From the NCBI GenBank assembly GCA_963169345.1, contig CAUJCT010000040.1, positions 1-62,574 on the forward strand: a DNA stretch of 62,574 nucleotides, written 5' to 3'. Origin of the DNA: Bacteroidota bacterium (GTDB taxonomy: Bacteria > Bacteroidota > Bacteroidia > NS11-12g > UBA955). Every line of letters starts with the position of its first letter. Within the stretch, counting starts at the first letter, position 1. This document shows positions 35,126 through 43,966 of the stretch, one piece after another. The position numbers were made by a program, and so were the translations under genes. A model generated the notes under the pieces. The model worked only from the letters and a program-made list of their open reading frames with translations. It was not told the DNA's origin and did not search any database.

Positions 35126-36403
35126 ATGAGTTCGGGATTTGAAATTACCAAACGCGCCCTTGAAAACCTGCAAAAACGAGTTAATCTTAAGGACTTTATT
35201 GAAGATATTATTCATAAAAAAGTACCTGAAAGTATTGATAGTCCTGCGACAGAAGCCAATAATACCTTGGAAGGTATGCATAGGCGTCAAAAATATCTGA
35301 TGGAAAAAACAGGTCGCATTTTCCCTCATCTTTTTGAAAAAACATGTATCGTTAATCCAGAAACAGTGAATGGCAATTGTGAGAATTTTATTGGTACAGC
35401 GCAAATACCGCTCGGTGTTATTGGACCGCTAAATATTGTTGGGACAGTTGCAAGAGGCGATTTTTTTATACCTCTGGCTACAACCGAAGGAGCATTGGTT
35501 GCTTCTTACCATCGGGGTGCCAAAGCCAGTAGAATGAGTGGTGGAATTACCAGTGTGTGTTTCCTGGAAGGCGTTCAAAGAAGTCCTGTTTTTAAATTTG
35601 ATAATATGGGTGAAATGGGAAAATTCCTCATCTTTACTATCGAACACGTCCCCAATTTTCAAAATCTCGTCAGTCAGGTAAGCAATCACGCCAAAATTCA
35701 GGATATCAAATACAATATAGAAGGCAACCAGTTGATTATAAATATTGAATTTCATACTGGTGATGCAGCTGGACAAAATATGGTGACGATTTGCACCAAT
35801 CAAATTTGTCAATGGTTGGTTGAAAATTCTCCTGTAAAACCCAATATCTGGTTCATTGAAAGTAATTACAGCGGAGATAAAAAAGCTGCAGCGGTCTCTT
35901 TTGGTCACGTTAGAGGTAGAAAAGTCTCGTCTGAAATTCATCTCAAAAAAGAAGTAGTTGAAAAAATATTAAGATGTAAGCCACATGAAATGGTGCAATA
36001 CTGGCAAAGCAGTACTATGGGCGTTATTCAAAGTGGAAGTATCGGTGCTCAGGGACATGTGGCCAACGGACTTACGGCTTTGTTCATCGCAACTGGTCAG
36101 GATGTAGCTTGTGTTTCTGAAGCTGCTGTCGGTATCACACGAATGGAACTAACCGAAGAGGGCGGAGTTTATGCTTGTGTAACTCTTCCAAATCTAATTG
36201 TTGGATCTGTGGGTGGCGGAACATATTTGCCAACCCAAAGAGAATGTCTCGAAATGATCGATTGTTATGGCGCAGGTAAAGTTCAAAAGTTTGCTGAAAT
36301 CTGTGGTGCTTTATCTCTGGCAGGCGAAATTTCTATTGCAGCTGCAATGGCATCTGGTCAATTTGTTCATGCTCATAAAAAATTTGGAAGAAAAAGAGAA
36401 TGA
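35126..36403 (+). CDS. hmgA: Class I hydroxymethylglutaryl-CoA reductase
   Basis: This 425-residue soluble enzyme makes mevalonate from HMG-CoA. It has the class I signature CENFIGTAQIPLGVIGPL, the catalytic Glu121 in LATTEGALVAS, Lys252 in SGDKKAAAVSFGHVRGR, the NADPH-binding GDAAGQNMV, the Asp in ATGQDVACV, and the C-terminal His in FVHAHKK. The ATTEG and GDAxxxNMV patterns are those of class I (archaeal/eukaryotic type), not of class II bacterial MvaA. Some Bacteroidota use a mevalonate pathway, so it may be housekeeping, but it heads a tightly packed lipid cluster. The next start overlaps its stop (ATGA). Confidence 0.93.
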   Translation: MSSGFEITKRALENLQKRVNLKDFIEDIIHKKVPESIDSPATEANNTLEGMHRRQKYLMEKTGRIFPHLFEKTCIVNPETVNGNCENFIGTAQIPLGVIGPLNIVGTVARGDFFIPLATTEGALVASYHRGAKASRMSGGITSVCFLEGVQRSPVFKFDNMGEMGKFLIFTIEHVPNFQNLVSQVSNHAKIQDIKYNIEGNQLIINIEFHTGDAAGQNMVTICTNQICQWLVENSPVKPNIWFIESNYSGDKKAAAVSFGHVRGRKVSSEIHLKKEVVEKILRCKPHEMVQYWQSSTMGVIQSGSIGAQGHVANGLTALFIATGQDVACVSEAAVGITRMELTEEGGVYACVTLPNLIVGSVGGGTYLPTQRECLEMIDCYGAGKVQKFAEICGALSLAGEISIAAAMASGQFVHAHKKFGRKRE

Positions 36404-37302
36404 AAATTCCTGCAAATTTAACTTCCAGATTATGGGTTTATCAAAAAGAACGTTTTCCCATTTTCTCTCATGGTTTATTAATCGCCTCTTTTACCTTTTC
36501 TGCTATGGCTTTCTCAAATATTTGCAGAAATGGACAGGGATTTCATTGGCTGGATTTTTTAAAAGCTTTTGTGAATACTTTTACAATATTCGCTTTATTG
36601 CGTATTTCAGATGAATTCAAGGACAGCGAATACGATAAATTAAACCGACCATATCTCCCTGTGCCAAGAGGACTCATTCAATTGAAGGAATTAAAAGTTA
36701 TCGGTATCGCACTTTTACTGTCATTAATTGCCTTTAATCTAATTTTTGCTTCTGCTCAGTTTTTACTGTTCGCTTGTGTGCTGGTATACTTGTTTCTTAT
36801 GTTCAATGAGTTCTTCACCGGTCATTGGTTAAATGAAAGACCTTTGATTTATGTTACCAGTCACATGCTGATCATTCCATTGGTGGATACCCTGGCCAGC
36901 TCATTTGATTGGATAAATGATCAGGCTGATATGCCTGGATTGATTTGCTTTTTCGTCGTTTCATTTCTCAATGGTTGCACGCTCGAATTAGGTAGAAAGA
37001 TTAAGTCAGAAGAAAATGAAGAATCTAATTCATATTCAAAATCTCTGGGATTTAATAAGGCACTTTTTGTCTTTCAAATAGTTCTTGCATCTACTTTCTT
37101 GACTTGTATAATAGCTTCTGCTTATGCTCAGTTGTCAATAGTACATTATATTGTATTTATTGTATTGTATTTATCTACTTCTGTTTTTGGAATAATATAT
37201 AAAAGGAATAGAACATTGCGGAATTCAAAGATATTTGAAGCAATTACAGGTATATGGGCTATTCTGATGTATCTGAATTTAGGAATGGGTATGTTTTTTT
37301 AG
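36400..37302 (+). CDS. UbiA-family membrane prenyltransferase
   Basis: This 300-residue protein has about eight to nine transmembrane helices. The first Asp-rich motif is DEFKDSEYD at 71-79, preceded by LLRISDE and followed by RPYLPVPRGLI; this equals the NDxxDxxxD site that binds prenyl diphosphate through Mg. The second motif is altered: ELGRKIKSEEN at 196-206 in place of DxxxD, followed by SYSKSLGFNKAL. I recall this E-x-x-RK variant from a UbiA subgroup of unknown acceptor. It probably attaches an isoprenoid chain to a membrane acceptor. Four-base overlap upstream and ten bases to the dikinase gene. Confidence 0.85.
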   Translation: MKIPANLTSRLWVYQKERFPIFSHGLLIASFTFSAMAFSNICRNGQGFHWLDFLKAFVNTFTIFALLRISDEFKDSEYDKLNRPYLPVPRGLIQLKELKVIGIALLLSLIAFNLIFASAQFLLFACVLVYLFLMFNEFFTGHWLNERPLIYVTSHMLIIPLVDTLASSFDWINDQADMPGLICFFVVSFLNGCTLELGRKIKSEENEESNSYSKSLGFNKALFVFQIVLASTFLTCIIASAYAQLSIVHYIVFIVLYLSTSVFGIIYKRNRTLRNSKIFEAITGIWAILMYLNLGMGMFF

Positions 37303-37312
37303 TTAATCCAGA

Positions 37313-39802
37313 ATGAAAACAAACACTGAACATATTGGGAACAAGGCAAAAAATTTGATGCTCCTTCAATCGATAGGTGTTTCTGTGCCGCCATTCAGTA
37401 TAATTCCTTTTGAGCGCTTGAAATCGCTTCTTGAATTAAATCATTTGCCCTATGATCAAAAAAGTATTGAATCATTGGTTATTCCCGATCAATGGGTAAA
37501 TGAAATCATCGAAAATCATCCGGATTGTAAAATCTTTGCGGTTAGAAGCAGTTCGGGTGTTGAAGATTCTCACGATAAAAGCTATGCAGGTCAATTCCTG
37601 ACTTTACTCAATGTGGATGTAATGGGTTTGCAATCAGCTATTAAAAAAGTCTGGCTATCTGTCTTTGCTCAACACATCAATGCTTATAATTCACAGGGTA
37701 CTGAACAAATTCCTATTTCTGTCATCGTTCAGGAATGCATTGAAGCGGATGCCTCTGGCGTAATTTTTACCGTTGATCCTACAAATGAAAGCAGTGATTG
37801 CAGTGTTGTTAATGCTGTTTATGGAATGGGTGAAGGTCTTGTGTCTGGTCAGTTGGATGCCGACATGTACCACATTAAAAACAATGAGATTGTCTCTAAA
37901 CATATTGTCAGTAAATATGAAAAGCTAATCTATTCAGGCAATAATGGTTTGCAAATGTCGCCCCTTGATGAGGGTATAAGTAATGTTCAGGTTTTATCGG
38001 ATGATAATTGTCTGAAGTTATATAAGGCTGCTAAAGTCATCGAAAACTATTTTAAACAAGCTCAGGATATAGAATTCTGTTTTAAAGATAATGAGTTGTT
38101 TATTTTACAATGCAGACCAATTACTACAATTAATAGTAATAAGCCTTATTTAATTTGGGACAACAGCAATATTATTGAGTCGTATCCAGGCATCACATTA
38201 CCCTTGACATATTCATTCATCAGTAAAGTGTACAGCGATGTCTACAAGCAATTGTGTGCCGTTTTAGGCGTCAGTAAGAGCGCTATAGAAGACAACTTTT
38301 ATACATTCGATAATATGCTGGGATTGTTAAAGGGGCGGGTATATTACAATCTCTACAGTTGGTATAAATTATTATCACTGTTACCGGGTTATAGTCTTAA
38401 TGCGGGCTTTATGGAAAAGATGATGGGGGTGAGCGAAAAATTTGAACTCAAAGACTATAAAAAACCATCAGGATTAAAAGAATACATAAACATATTTCGA
38501 CTGGCTTCTAATATGCTTTATAACGCATTTACACTGCCAAAAATGCGTCGTAAATTTCGGAAAAAATTCTATTCTGTATTGAATGACTTTAATGCTTCCA
38601 ATATCGAAAAAGCGGATGCCATCACTTGTATGCATGCTTATCTGAATTTTGAAAAAACACTGAGTAAAGAATGGAAAGCGCCTCTGGTGAATGATTTCTT
38701 TGCAATGATTTATTATGGTGTATTTCAGAAATTCATTTCAAAAAATCACCGCAATTTTCCTTTAGGTCACAACCATTATCTGAGTTATACCGGAAAAGTA
38801 ATAACGGTCGAACCTTCAATTCTTCAACAACAAATGATTGAAACTATCAATAGTCAATCTGAATTGAAAGAACTTTTCATTGAAGATGAAACTACAATTT
38901 ATAACTGGATAATCTCTCATCCTGAAAATACACTTTCAAAACAATTCAACTCCTATATTTTAAAATGGGGGGACAGATGCTTTGCTGAACTTAAATTAGA
39001 AACTACTACCTATAGAATTAATCCATTGCTTTTTATTGGAATACTTAAGAAAACGTTTAATCAGAAAGTGCAGTTGAATAATTCCAATACTTCTCAAAAC
39101 TTTAAGGACAAATTACCCTGGACTAAACGAATTGTATTCAACTTTCTAAAATCAAAAGCCATAGACACGGTTAGTGAGAGAGAAAATTTGAGATATGAAA
39201 GAACCAGAGCTTTTGCCGCTGTCAGACAAATATTCATCCGTATTGGTGTTTTAATGCATGAAGCAGATGTTATTGAACATCCAAGAGATATATTCTATTT
39301 AGGTAAGGACGAAATATTTAATTATATCCGTGGCAGTGCTCTGCAAGTCAATCTTAAATCCTGTATTGAACTGAGAAAAAAGGAATTTTTAAATTTTATG
39401 TCCGAACCCGAACAAGCACCCCGAATACGGACTGAAGGTATGGTGTATACTAATTATTTTGGGAGTAGTGCAAATCCTACAGAATCTGATTTAAAGGGTA
39501 TTCCTTGCAGTAAAGGTATTGTTAAAGCTCAGGTTAAAATTGTACACTCACCAAATGACATCGAGGGTTTGGAAGGTAAAATAATGTTGACTATTTCTAC
39601 TGATCCAGGTTGGGTATCTGTGTTTCCGCTATTAGCCGGTATCATTGTCGAAAGAGGAAGTGTATTAAGTCATGCCGCTATTGTCAGTCGTGAAATGGAT
39701 ATTCCTTGCATTGTTGGTGTCAAACATATAACCACTACTCTGAAAGATGATCAATGGATTGAAATGGATGGAACAACAGGAACAATTAGAATTATAGAAT
39801 AA
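37313..39802 (+). CDS. PEP-synthase-like dikinase with rifampin-phosphotransferase-type architecture
   Basis: This 829-residue protein has an N-terminal PPDK/PEP-synthase ATP-grasp domain (about 1-275): NKAKNLMLLQSIGVSVPP, AVRSSSGVEDSHDKSYAGQF, VQECIEADASGVIFTVDP and LFILQCRPIT. The middle (about 280-730) is not the TIM barrel of PEP synthase but a helical region beginning NIIESYPGITLPLTYSF with LKGRVYYNLYSWYKLL. The C-terminal swivelling domain carries the phosphohistidine in GSVLSHAAIVSREMDIPCIVG. This order matches rifampin phosphotransferase, which moves the ATP beta-phosphate to a small-molecule hydroxyl. Here the acceptor is more likely a lipid intermediate, by context. Confidence 0.85.
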   Translation: MKTNTEHIGNKAKNLMLLQSIGVSVPPFSIIPFERLKSLLELNHLPYDQKSIESLVIPDQWVNEIIENHPDCKIFAVRSSSGVEDSHDKSYAGQFLTLLNVDVMGLQSAIKKVWLSVFAQHINAYNSQGTEQIPISVIVQECIEADASGVIFTVDPTNESSDCSVVNAVYGMGEGLVSGQLDADMYHIKNNEIVSKHIVSKYEKLIYSGNNGLQMSPLDEGISNVQVLSDDNCLKLYKAAKVIENYFKQAQDIEFCFKDNELFILQCRPITTINSNKPYLIWDNSNIIESYPGITLPLTYSFISKVYSDVYKQLCAVLGVSKSAIEDNFYTFDNMLGLLKGRVYYNLYSWYKLLSLLPGYSLNAGFMEKMMGVSEKFELKDYKKPSGLKEYINIFRLASNMLYNAFTLPKMRRKFRKKFYSVLNDFNASNIEKADAITCMHAYLNFEKTLSKEWKAPLVNDFFAMIYYGVFQKFISKNHRNFPLGHNHYLSYTGKVITVEPSILQQQMIETINSQSELKELFIEDETTIYNWIISHPENTLSKQFNSYILKWGDRCFAELKLETTTYRINPLLFIGILKKTFNQKVQLNNSNTSQNFKDKLPWTKRIVFNFLKSKAIDTVSERENLRYERTRAFAAVRQIFIRIGVLMHEADVIEHPRDIFYLGKDEIFNYIRGSALQVNLKSCIELRKKEFLNFMSEPEQAPRIRTEGMVYTNYFGSSANPTESDLKGIPCSKGIVKAQVKIVHSPNDIEGLEGKIMLTISTDPGWVSVFPLLAGIIVERGSVLSHAAIVSREMDIPCIVGVKHITTTLKDDQWIEMDGTTGTIRIIE

Positions 39803-39811
39803 GCATTTTAA

Positions 39812-40870
39812 ATGACCAGTAAACTACCTGACTTTACATTTATTCGATATGCCAATTGCTGGGAAGATGCTGATTTGCTATACAAAAATTTAAAACCATC
39901 TAAAGGCGAAAGTATATTAAGTATTGCTTCAGCTGGGGATAATTCTCTTGGTTTTCTTGCTTTCGAGCCCGAAATTGTTCTGGCATTTGATATCAATCCA
40001 TCTCAATTGTTTCTCTCCGAACTCAAACAAAAAGCCATTCAATTTCTGGAATATGATGATGTACTTAAATTCCTGGGAATACAAGCTTCCGACAAAAGAT
40101 TAGTCTATTTTAATTCTATCCGCTCCACTTTAAGTATTGGGGCTCAGAACTATTTTAACAATAATTTAAATTTGATTCAAAAAGGAATCATTTATTCAGG
40201 AAAATTTGAAAATTATTTCAAACTATTCAGACAGTATATCTTACCATTAATTCATTCCAAATCACAAGTGGATGCTTTGTTTAAGGTAAAAAGTGAACAA
40301 CAGCAGCTTGACTTTTATAATAACATCTGGAACAACCGAAGATGGCAATGGTTGTTCAAATTGTTCTTTTCAAAAACCATAATGGGTAAATTTGGTCGTG
40401 ACCCGGCTTTCTTTAATGAAGTTGAATCGAATGTAGGCGATGAAATATTTAAAAGAGCCGAAAGTCACTTGTCGTCTGTCTCTGTTTTTCAAAATCACTT
40501 TCTGGAATTTCAATTGAAAGGGTCTTTTAATCTGAACTTGCCTTTCTATTTACGACCTGAAAACTTTCATTCAATTAAAGCCAATATCCATAAGATAAAA
40601 TTCTTTAAAGCCTATCTGACGGATATTCCGGATAGCGAAAAATTTGATTGTTTTAATCTTTCAAATATATTTGAGTACATGAATATGAAAACTTTTCATC
40701 AACAAGCTGAACATCTCAGATTGCTGGCAAAACCTCATGCGAAATTCGCTCATTGGAATTTGCTTGTTCAAAGAGAACTCGAGAGTTGCGATTCTGTTTT
40801 TAAGACTAATCCGGTGTCCGGAAATGACCTTTGTTTCTTTTATCAATCCATGCGTTTAAATACTTTGTGA
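39812..40870 (+). CDS. DUF3419 (BtaA-like) SAM-dependent transferase
   Basis: This 352-residue protein has the DUF3419 signature: RYANCWEDADL (CWED at 16-19), ILSIASAGDNSLGFL (SAM-binding loop), LAFDINPSQLFLSELK, and a long helical middle with RRWQWLFKLFFS and GKFGRDPAFF. The C-terminal part has FNLSNIFEYM. The best-studied relative, BtaA, moves the 3-amino-3-carboxypropyl group of SAM onto diacylglycerol to form the homoserine head group of betaine lipids. No BtaB-type N-methyltransferase is nearby, so a standard betaine lipid is not the expected end product. The acceptor is unknown. Confidence 0.85.
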   Translation: MTSKLPDFTFIRYANCWEDADLLYKNLKPSKGESILSIASAGDNSLGFLAFEPEIVLAFDINPSQLFLSELKQKAIQFLEYDDVLKFLGIQASDKRLVYFNSIRSTLSIGAQNYFNNNLNLIQKGIIYSGKFENYFKLFRQYILPLIHSKSQVDALFKVKSEQQQLDFYNNIWNNRRWQWLFKLFFSKTIMGKFGRDPAFFNEVESNVGDEIFKRAESHLSSVSVFQNHFLEFQLKGSFNLNLPFYLRPENFHSIKANIHKIKFFKAYLTDIPDSEKFDCFNLSNIFEYMNMKTFHQQAEHLRLLAKPHAKFAHWNLLVQRELESCDSVFKTNPVSGNDLCFFYQSMRLNTL

Positions 40871-41523
40871 ATTTGAATTTGTTAACCAATGTTTTCATAT
40901 TGTCATCCTACTTCCTGATTGCTTTTGCAATCGGAGAAATAGCCTATCGGTTTTTCAAAATCAATCCTGAATATACCAGAAAATGGAGCCATATTACCAG
41001 CGGTTGTCTGGCACTTCTTTTCCCTTTTATGATTGATGACTGGGTGTATGTGGCTATCATTTGTTCGGCTTTCGCAATTATTCTGGTGATCAGCCAACCT
41101 TTGGGCCTATTGCCTTCTATTAATGCGGTCAATAGAAAAACTTATGGAAGTGTTCTGTTTCCTCTTGCTGTGCTCATATCCTTTATTGCTTATAAGTTTT
41201 TCGGCAATCAATTGGTCTATTATTTTCTTCCGGTCTTAACATTAGCTATTTCGGATATGTTGGCTGCAGTTGTAGGCAAAAGATTTCCTGTCATGCCAAT
41301 AAAAACTTTCAATGAAACTAAAAGTCTGGGCGGTTTCCTGACTTTCGCAGTTTCCGGAATTATAATTTTTGTGTCGGTAAATTTGTTGGGTGAATCTCTA
41401 ACCTTATCTTCTATAGTATTAATTCCTCCTCTTGTTGCTTGTATTGAATTGTACAGTCCAAAAGGCAGTGATAATCTGACTATTCCTTTAGCTGTTATCG
41501 CAGGCTTATATTTGTTTAATTAA
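40867..41523 (+). CDS. Phytol/dolichol kinase-like CTP-dependent membrane kinase
   Basis: I start this at GTG 40867, which overlaps the upstream stop as GTGA and gives 218 residues; the frame is open back to 40831 but that adds an unlikely 40-base overlap. About seven transmembrane helices are present. Family motifs are TRKWSHITSG (37-46), NRKTYGSVLFPLAV, and LAISDMLAAVVGKRF followed by KSLGGFLTF, as in the phytol kinases VTE5/VTE6 and dolichol kinases, which phosphorylate long-chain isoprenoid alcohols with CTP. A phosphatidate cytidylyltransferase-type role is less likely. It fits with the HMG-CoA reductase and UbiA genes upstream. Confidence 0.8.
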   Translation: MNLNLLTNVFILSSYFLIAFAIGEIAYRFFKINPEYTRKWSHITSGCLALLFPFMIDDWVYVAIICSAFAIILVISQPLGLLPSINAVNRKTYGSVLFPLAVLISFIAYKFFGNQLVYYFLPVLTLAISDMLAAVVGKRFPVMPIKTFNETKSLGGFLTFAVSGIIIFVSVNLLGESLTLSSIVLIPPLVACIELYSPKGSDNLTIPLAVIAGLYLFN

Positions 41524-41525
41524 TT

Positions 41526-42491
41526 ATGGTGTGGGAATTTGAAAATAATGAGTCGCAGGGATTGAAAGCTTTATGCAACATTAGAAATACAATTTACACG
41601 TCTTCTTATGATCGGATTCAGCCAGAAAACATCAACCTGAATCAGTTCTTAAAAGGATTTGTTATTGGCGATAAATCATTACCTGAAGCCGGACTCATAC
41701 TTTATAAATCTGGACTTCTTATGGATAACAAACAGGTTCTGTTATTTGGATATTTTGATTCTCTAAACTTTAATTCGGGTACATCCATCCTGGATTATGT
41801 CATTAATTATTGTAAACTGAATTATCCGGATACGTTTTTAATTGGCCCCGTTAATAGCAGCACCTGGGATAATTACCGCTTGCCTGTGGATGTATTTAAA
41901 TCATTATTTCCCGGTGATATGGCCGGTCAGGATTTTTACCCCGAGATGTTAAATCAACTTGGATTTGATGTGTATTGCAAATATTCAACTCATATTCAAA
42001 CTGAATTAAATCGTGTTTATTCTAATGAAATCAATGGTTTCAGAATAGTATATCTGAGTAAATCTGAAATCATTTCAAGATTGAATGAGATTTATGATTT
42101 AAGTATGGATGCTTTTAAAACTGCTCCCTTGTTTCAAACAATTCAATTTAACCTTTTTGAAGCTAAATACAAACAAAGCCTGATACAACTCGATACCAGT
42201 TTTTTGCCATTTGTACTTGACTCAAATAACAAAATTGTAGCATATTTACTGGCATATCCGTCTTATGAACAACATACTCTCGTTGTTAAAACCTTAGCTC
42301 GTAAATCAGGTAGACAATTTGCAGGTTTAGGTAAATTACTGGCTAACGAAATTGTCAATAAAGCTATTGATTTAGGATACAAAAGGATATTTCATGCTTT
42401 TATGAATCAATCCAATGTGTCGAATATACTTTCACGTAATATTGCTGGTATGCCTTGTAAAAGTTACGCTGTGTATCAATATAAATTATAA
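41526..42491 (+). CDS. GNAT-like acyltransferase
   Basis: This 321-residue soluble protein has two alpha/beta halves. The C-terminal half (about 165-321) has the GNAT pattern: FVLDSNNKIVAYLLAYPSYEQ, VVKTLARKSGRQFAGLGKLLANEIVNKAIDLGY (acyl-CoA pyrophosphate loop region, R/Q-x-x-G-x-G/A) and FHAFMNQSNVSNILSRN. The N-terminal half contains LIGPVNSSTWDNYRLP, a motif I recall from a small family of Bacteroidota and myxobacterial GNAT-like proteins next to acyl ligases. It may transfer an acyl or aminoacyl group within the pathway. Two bases from the kinase gene and eight from the ligase gene. Confidence 0.7.
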   Translation: MVWEFENNESQGLKALCNIRNTIYTSSYDRIQPENINLNQFLKGFVIGDKSLPEAGLILYKSGLLMDNKQVLLFGYFDSLNFNSGTSILDYVINYCKLNYPDTFLIGPVNSSTWDNYRLPVDVFKSLFPGDMAGQDFYPEMLNQLGFDVYCKYSTHIQTELNRVYSNEINGFRIVYLSKSEIISRLNEIYDLSMDAFKTAPLFQTIQFNLFEAKYKQSLIQLDTSFLPFVLDSNNKIVAYLLAYPSYEQHTLVVKTLARKSGRQFAGLGKLLANEIVNKAIDLGYKRIFHAFMNQSNVSNILSRNIAGMPCKSYAVYQYKL

Positions 42492-42499
42492 AACTCATC

Positions 42500-43957
42500 T
42501 TGAAAGAAAATCTCAATATTGTTAGTCATTTTTTAAATCAGGCTCATTTATCACCTGAATCTATTGCTATTAAGGATAAACAACAATCGTTTTCTTATGG
42601 TGATTTGAATAAGCTGGTATCAAATTATACAGCCTATTTTGAAGCAAAAGGAGTTAAAAAGGGTAGTAAGATCATCATTCTGCACACCCCGTGTGTCGAA
42701 CTGTTTGCTTCAATTTTAGCTTTGCTAGGAAAGGGTTGCTCAGTGGTTTTTGTAGAGGAATGGTCTAAACTTTCGGATATAAGTTCATGTTGCCAAACCA
42801 TTCAATGTGATTTCATGATTACCGGACTGAAGGGTAAATGTATTCGCTTGTTTAATAAAACACTTCGCAAAATCAAATTGCTGAATATTCATTCTGTACC
42901 TGAGAATGTTTGTGCTGCAATTTCATTGGTACAAATGGATGAAAGCACTCCGACAATCATTAGTTTCAGCTCTGGTAGCAGTGGTACCTCCAAAGCTGTT
43001 GTCAGAACGCATGGGACCCTAAATGCCCAATTCAAGGCACTTAAAAATCATATTTTAATATCAGAGTCCAGTAGGATGTGTACCAACTTTCCGGTAGTCA
43101 TTCTTCTTAATCTCGGTTTGGGTATTTGTACTGTTTTATCTGAAAACATTGTAATGTCCAATCTCAAAAAAAGTAAAATAGGGGAGTTGTATCATGAATT
43201 AAAGTTAAAAGCAGTTACACATCTCGCAATATCGCCCTATTTGCTCTATACGCTTGCCAGGTTTTGTTTAAATCATCAACTGAAACAATTAAAGTTCATA
43301 CAGATTTTAAGTGGTGGTTCTCCGGTTTATCCTAAATATGCCGAGACATTTCTTTCAGCTTTCGATTGCCAGCATATTGATATACTTTACGGCTCCTCTG
43401 AAGCTGAACCAATAGCAGCCTCTAATGCTTATTCCATAGTGATTAACAGGAAAAATAAAGGGATTTATGCAGGAAAAGTTGATAAATCAATCAATTGCAT
43501 GATTGGCAGTGTTATCGATTCAAAATTTCAGGTTTCTGAAAACTATGCTGTAGGTGAAATTTTGGTGAGCGGTGAGCACGTTGTTAAACAATACCTCAAC
43601 TCAGAACTTGCTTTTCAAAAAAATAAAATATCAATTGAAGGCACCGTCTGGCATCGAACCGGGGATTATGGCTATTTTGATGAAAATAGTAATCTATTTC
43701 TGACCGGTCAGCCTGTTCAAACACTAAACAATCAAGTCATTTATGACATTGAAAAACGTTTGTCGGAAATTGAAGGTGTCGATATAGGTACAATTATTAG
43801 CGGGACTGCCTATATTCAGCTTGGTAATCAAAAATTCAAATCAAGTGTAACGCAAACAATAAGAAATCTTTACCCCGAATTACTATTCATCCAATTTATG
43901 AATCTGCCTTTGGACAGACGGCATAACGGGAAAATTAAATATCAGCTTCTAAAGTGA
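42500..43957 (+). CDS. AMP-forming acyl ligase (ANL superfamily)
   Basis: The start is a TTG at 42500; no in-frame ATG precedes the conserved N-terminus. The 485-residue product has the adenylation motifs SFSSGSSGTSKAVVRTHG (phosphate loop), YGSSEAEPIAASN (A5), HRTGDYGYFD (A7) and RRHNGKIKY with the catalytic Lys near the C-terminus (A10). The EAEPIA variant of A5 occurs in ligases that accept long acyl chains and in OleC-like enzymes, but the substrate cannot be read from sequence. It closes the seven-gene unit; no carrier-protein gene is nearby, so CoA is the likely thiol acceptor. Confidence 0.85.
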   Translation: MKENLNIVSHFLNQAHLSPESIAIKDKQQSFSYGDLNKLVSNYTAYFEAKGVKKGSKIIILHTPCVELFASILALLGKGCSVVFVEEWSKLSDISSCCQTIQCDFMITGLKGKCIRLFNKTLRKIKLLNIHSVPENVCAAISLVQMDESTPTIISFSSGSSGTSKAVVRTHGTLNAQFKALKNHILISESSRMCTNFPVVILLNLGLGICTVLSENIVMSNLKKSKIGELYHELKLKAVTHLAISPYLLYTLARFCLNHQLKQLKFIQILSGGSPVYPKYAETFLSAFDCQHIDILYGSSEAEPIAASNAYSIVINRKNKGIYAGKVDKSINCMIGSVIDSKFQVSENYAVGEILVSGEHVVKQYLNSELAFQKNKISIEGTVWHRTGDYGYFDENSNLFLTGQPVQTLNNQVIYDIEKRLSEIEGVDIGTIISGTAYIQLGNQKFKSSVTQTIRNLYPELLFIQFMNLPLDRRHNGKIKYQLLK

Positions 43958-43966
43958 ATGTCGTTA

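Noticed and set aside
35429..35941. A 170-residue minus-strand reading frame opposite the HMG-CoA reductase gene.
   Set aside because: The plus strand carries all HMGR catalytic motifs here and the antisense product resembles no protein.
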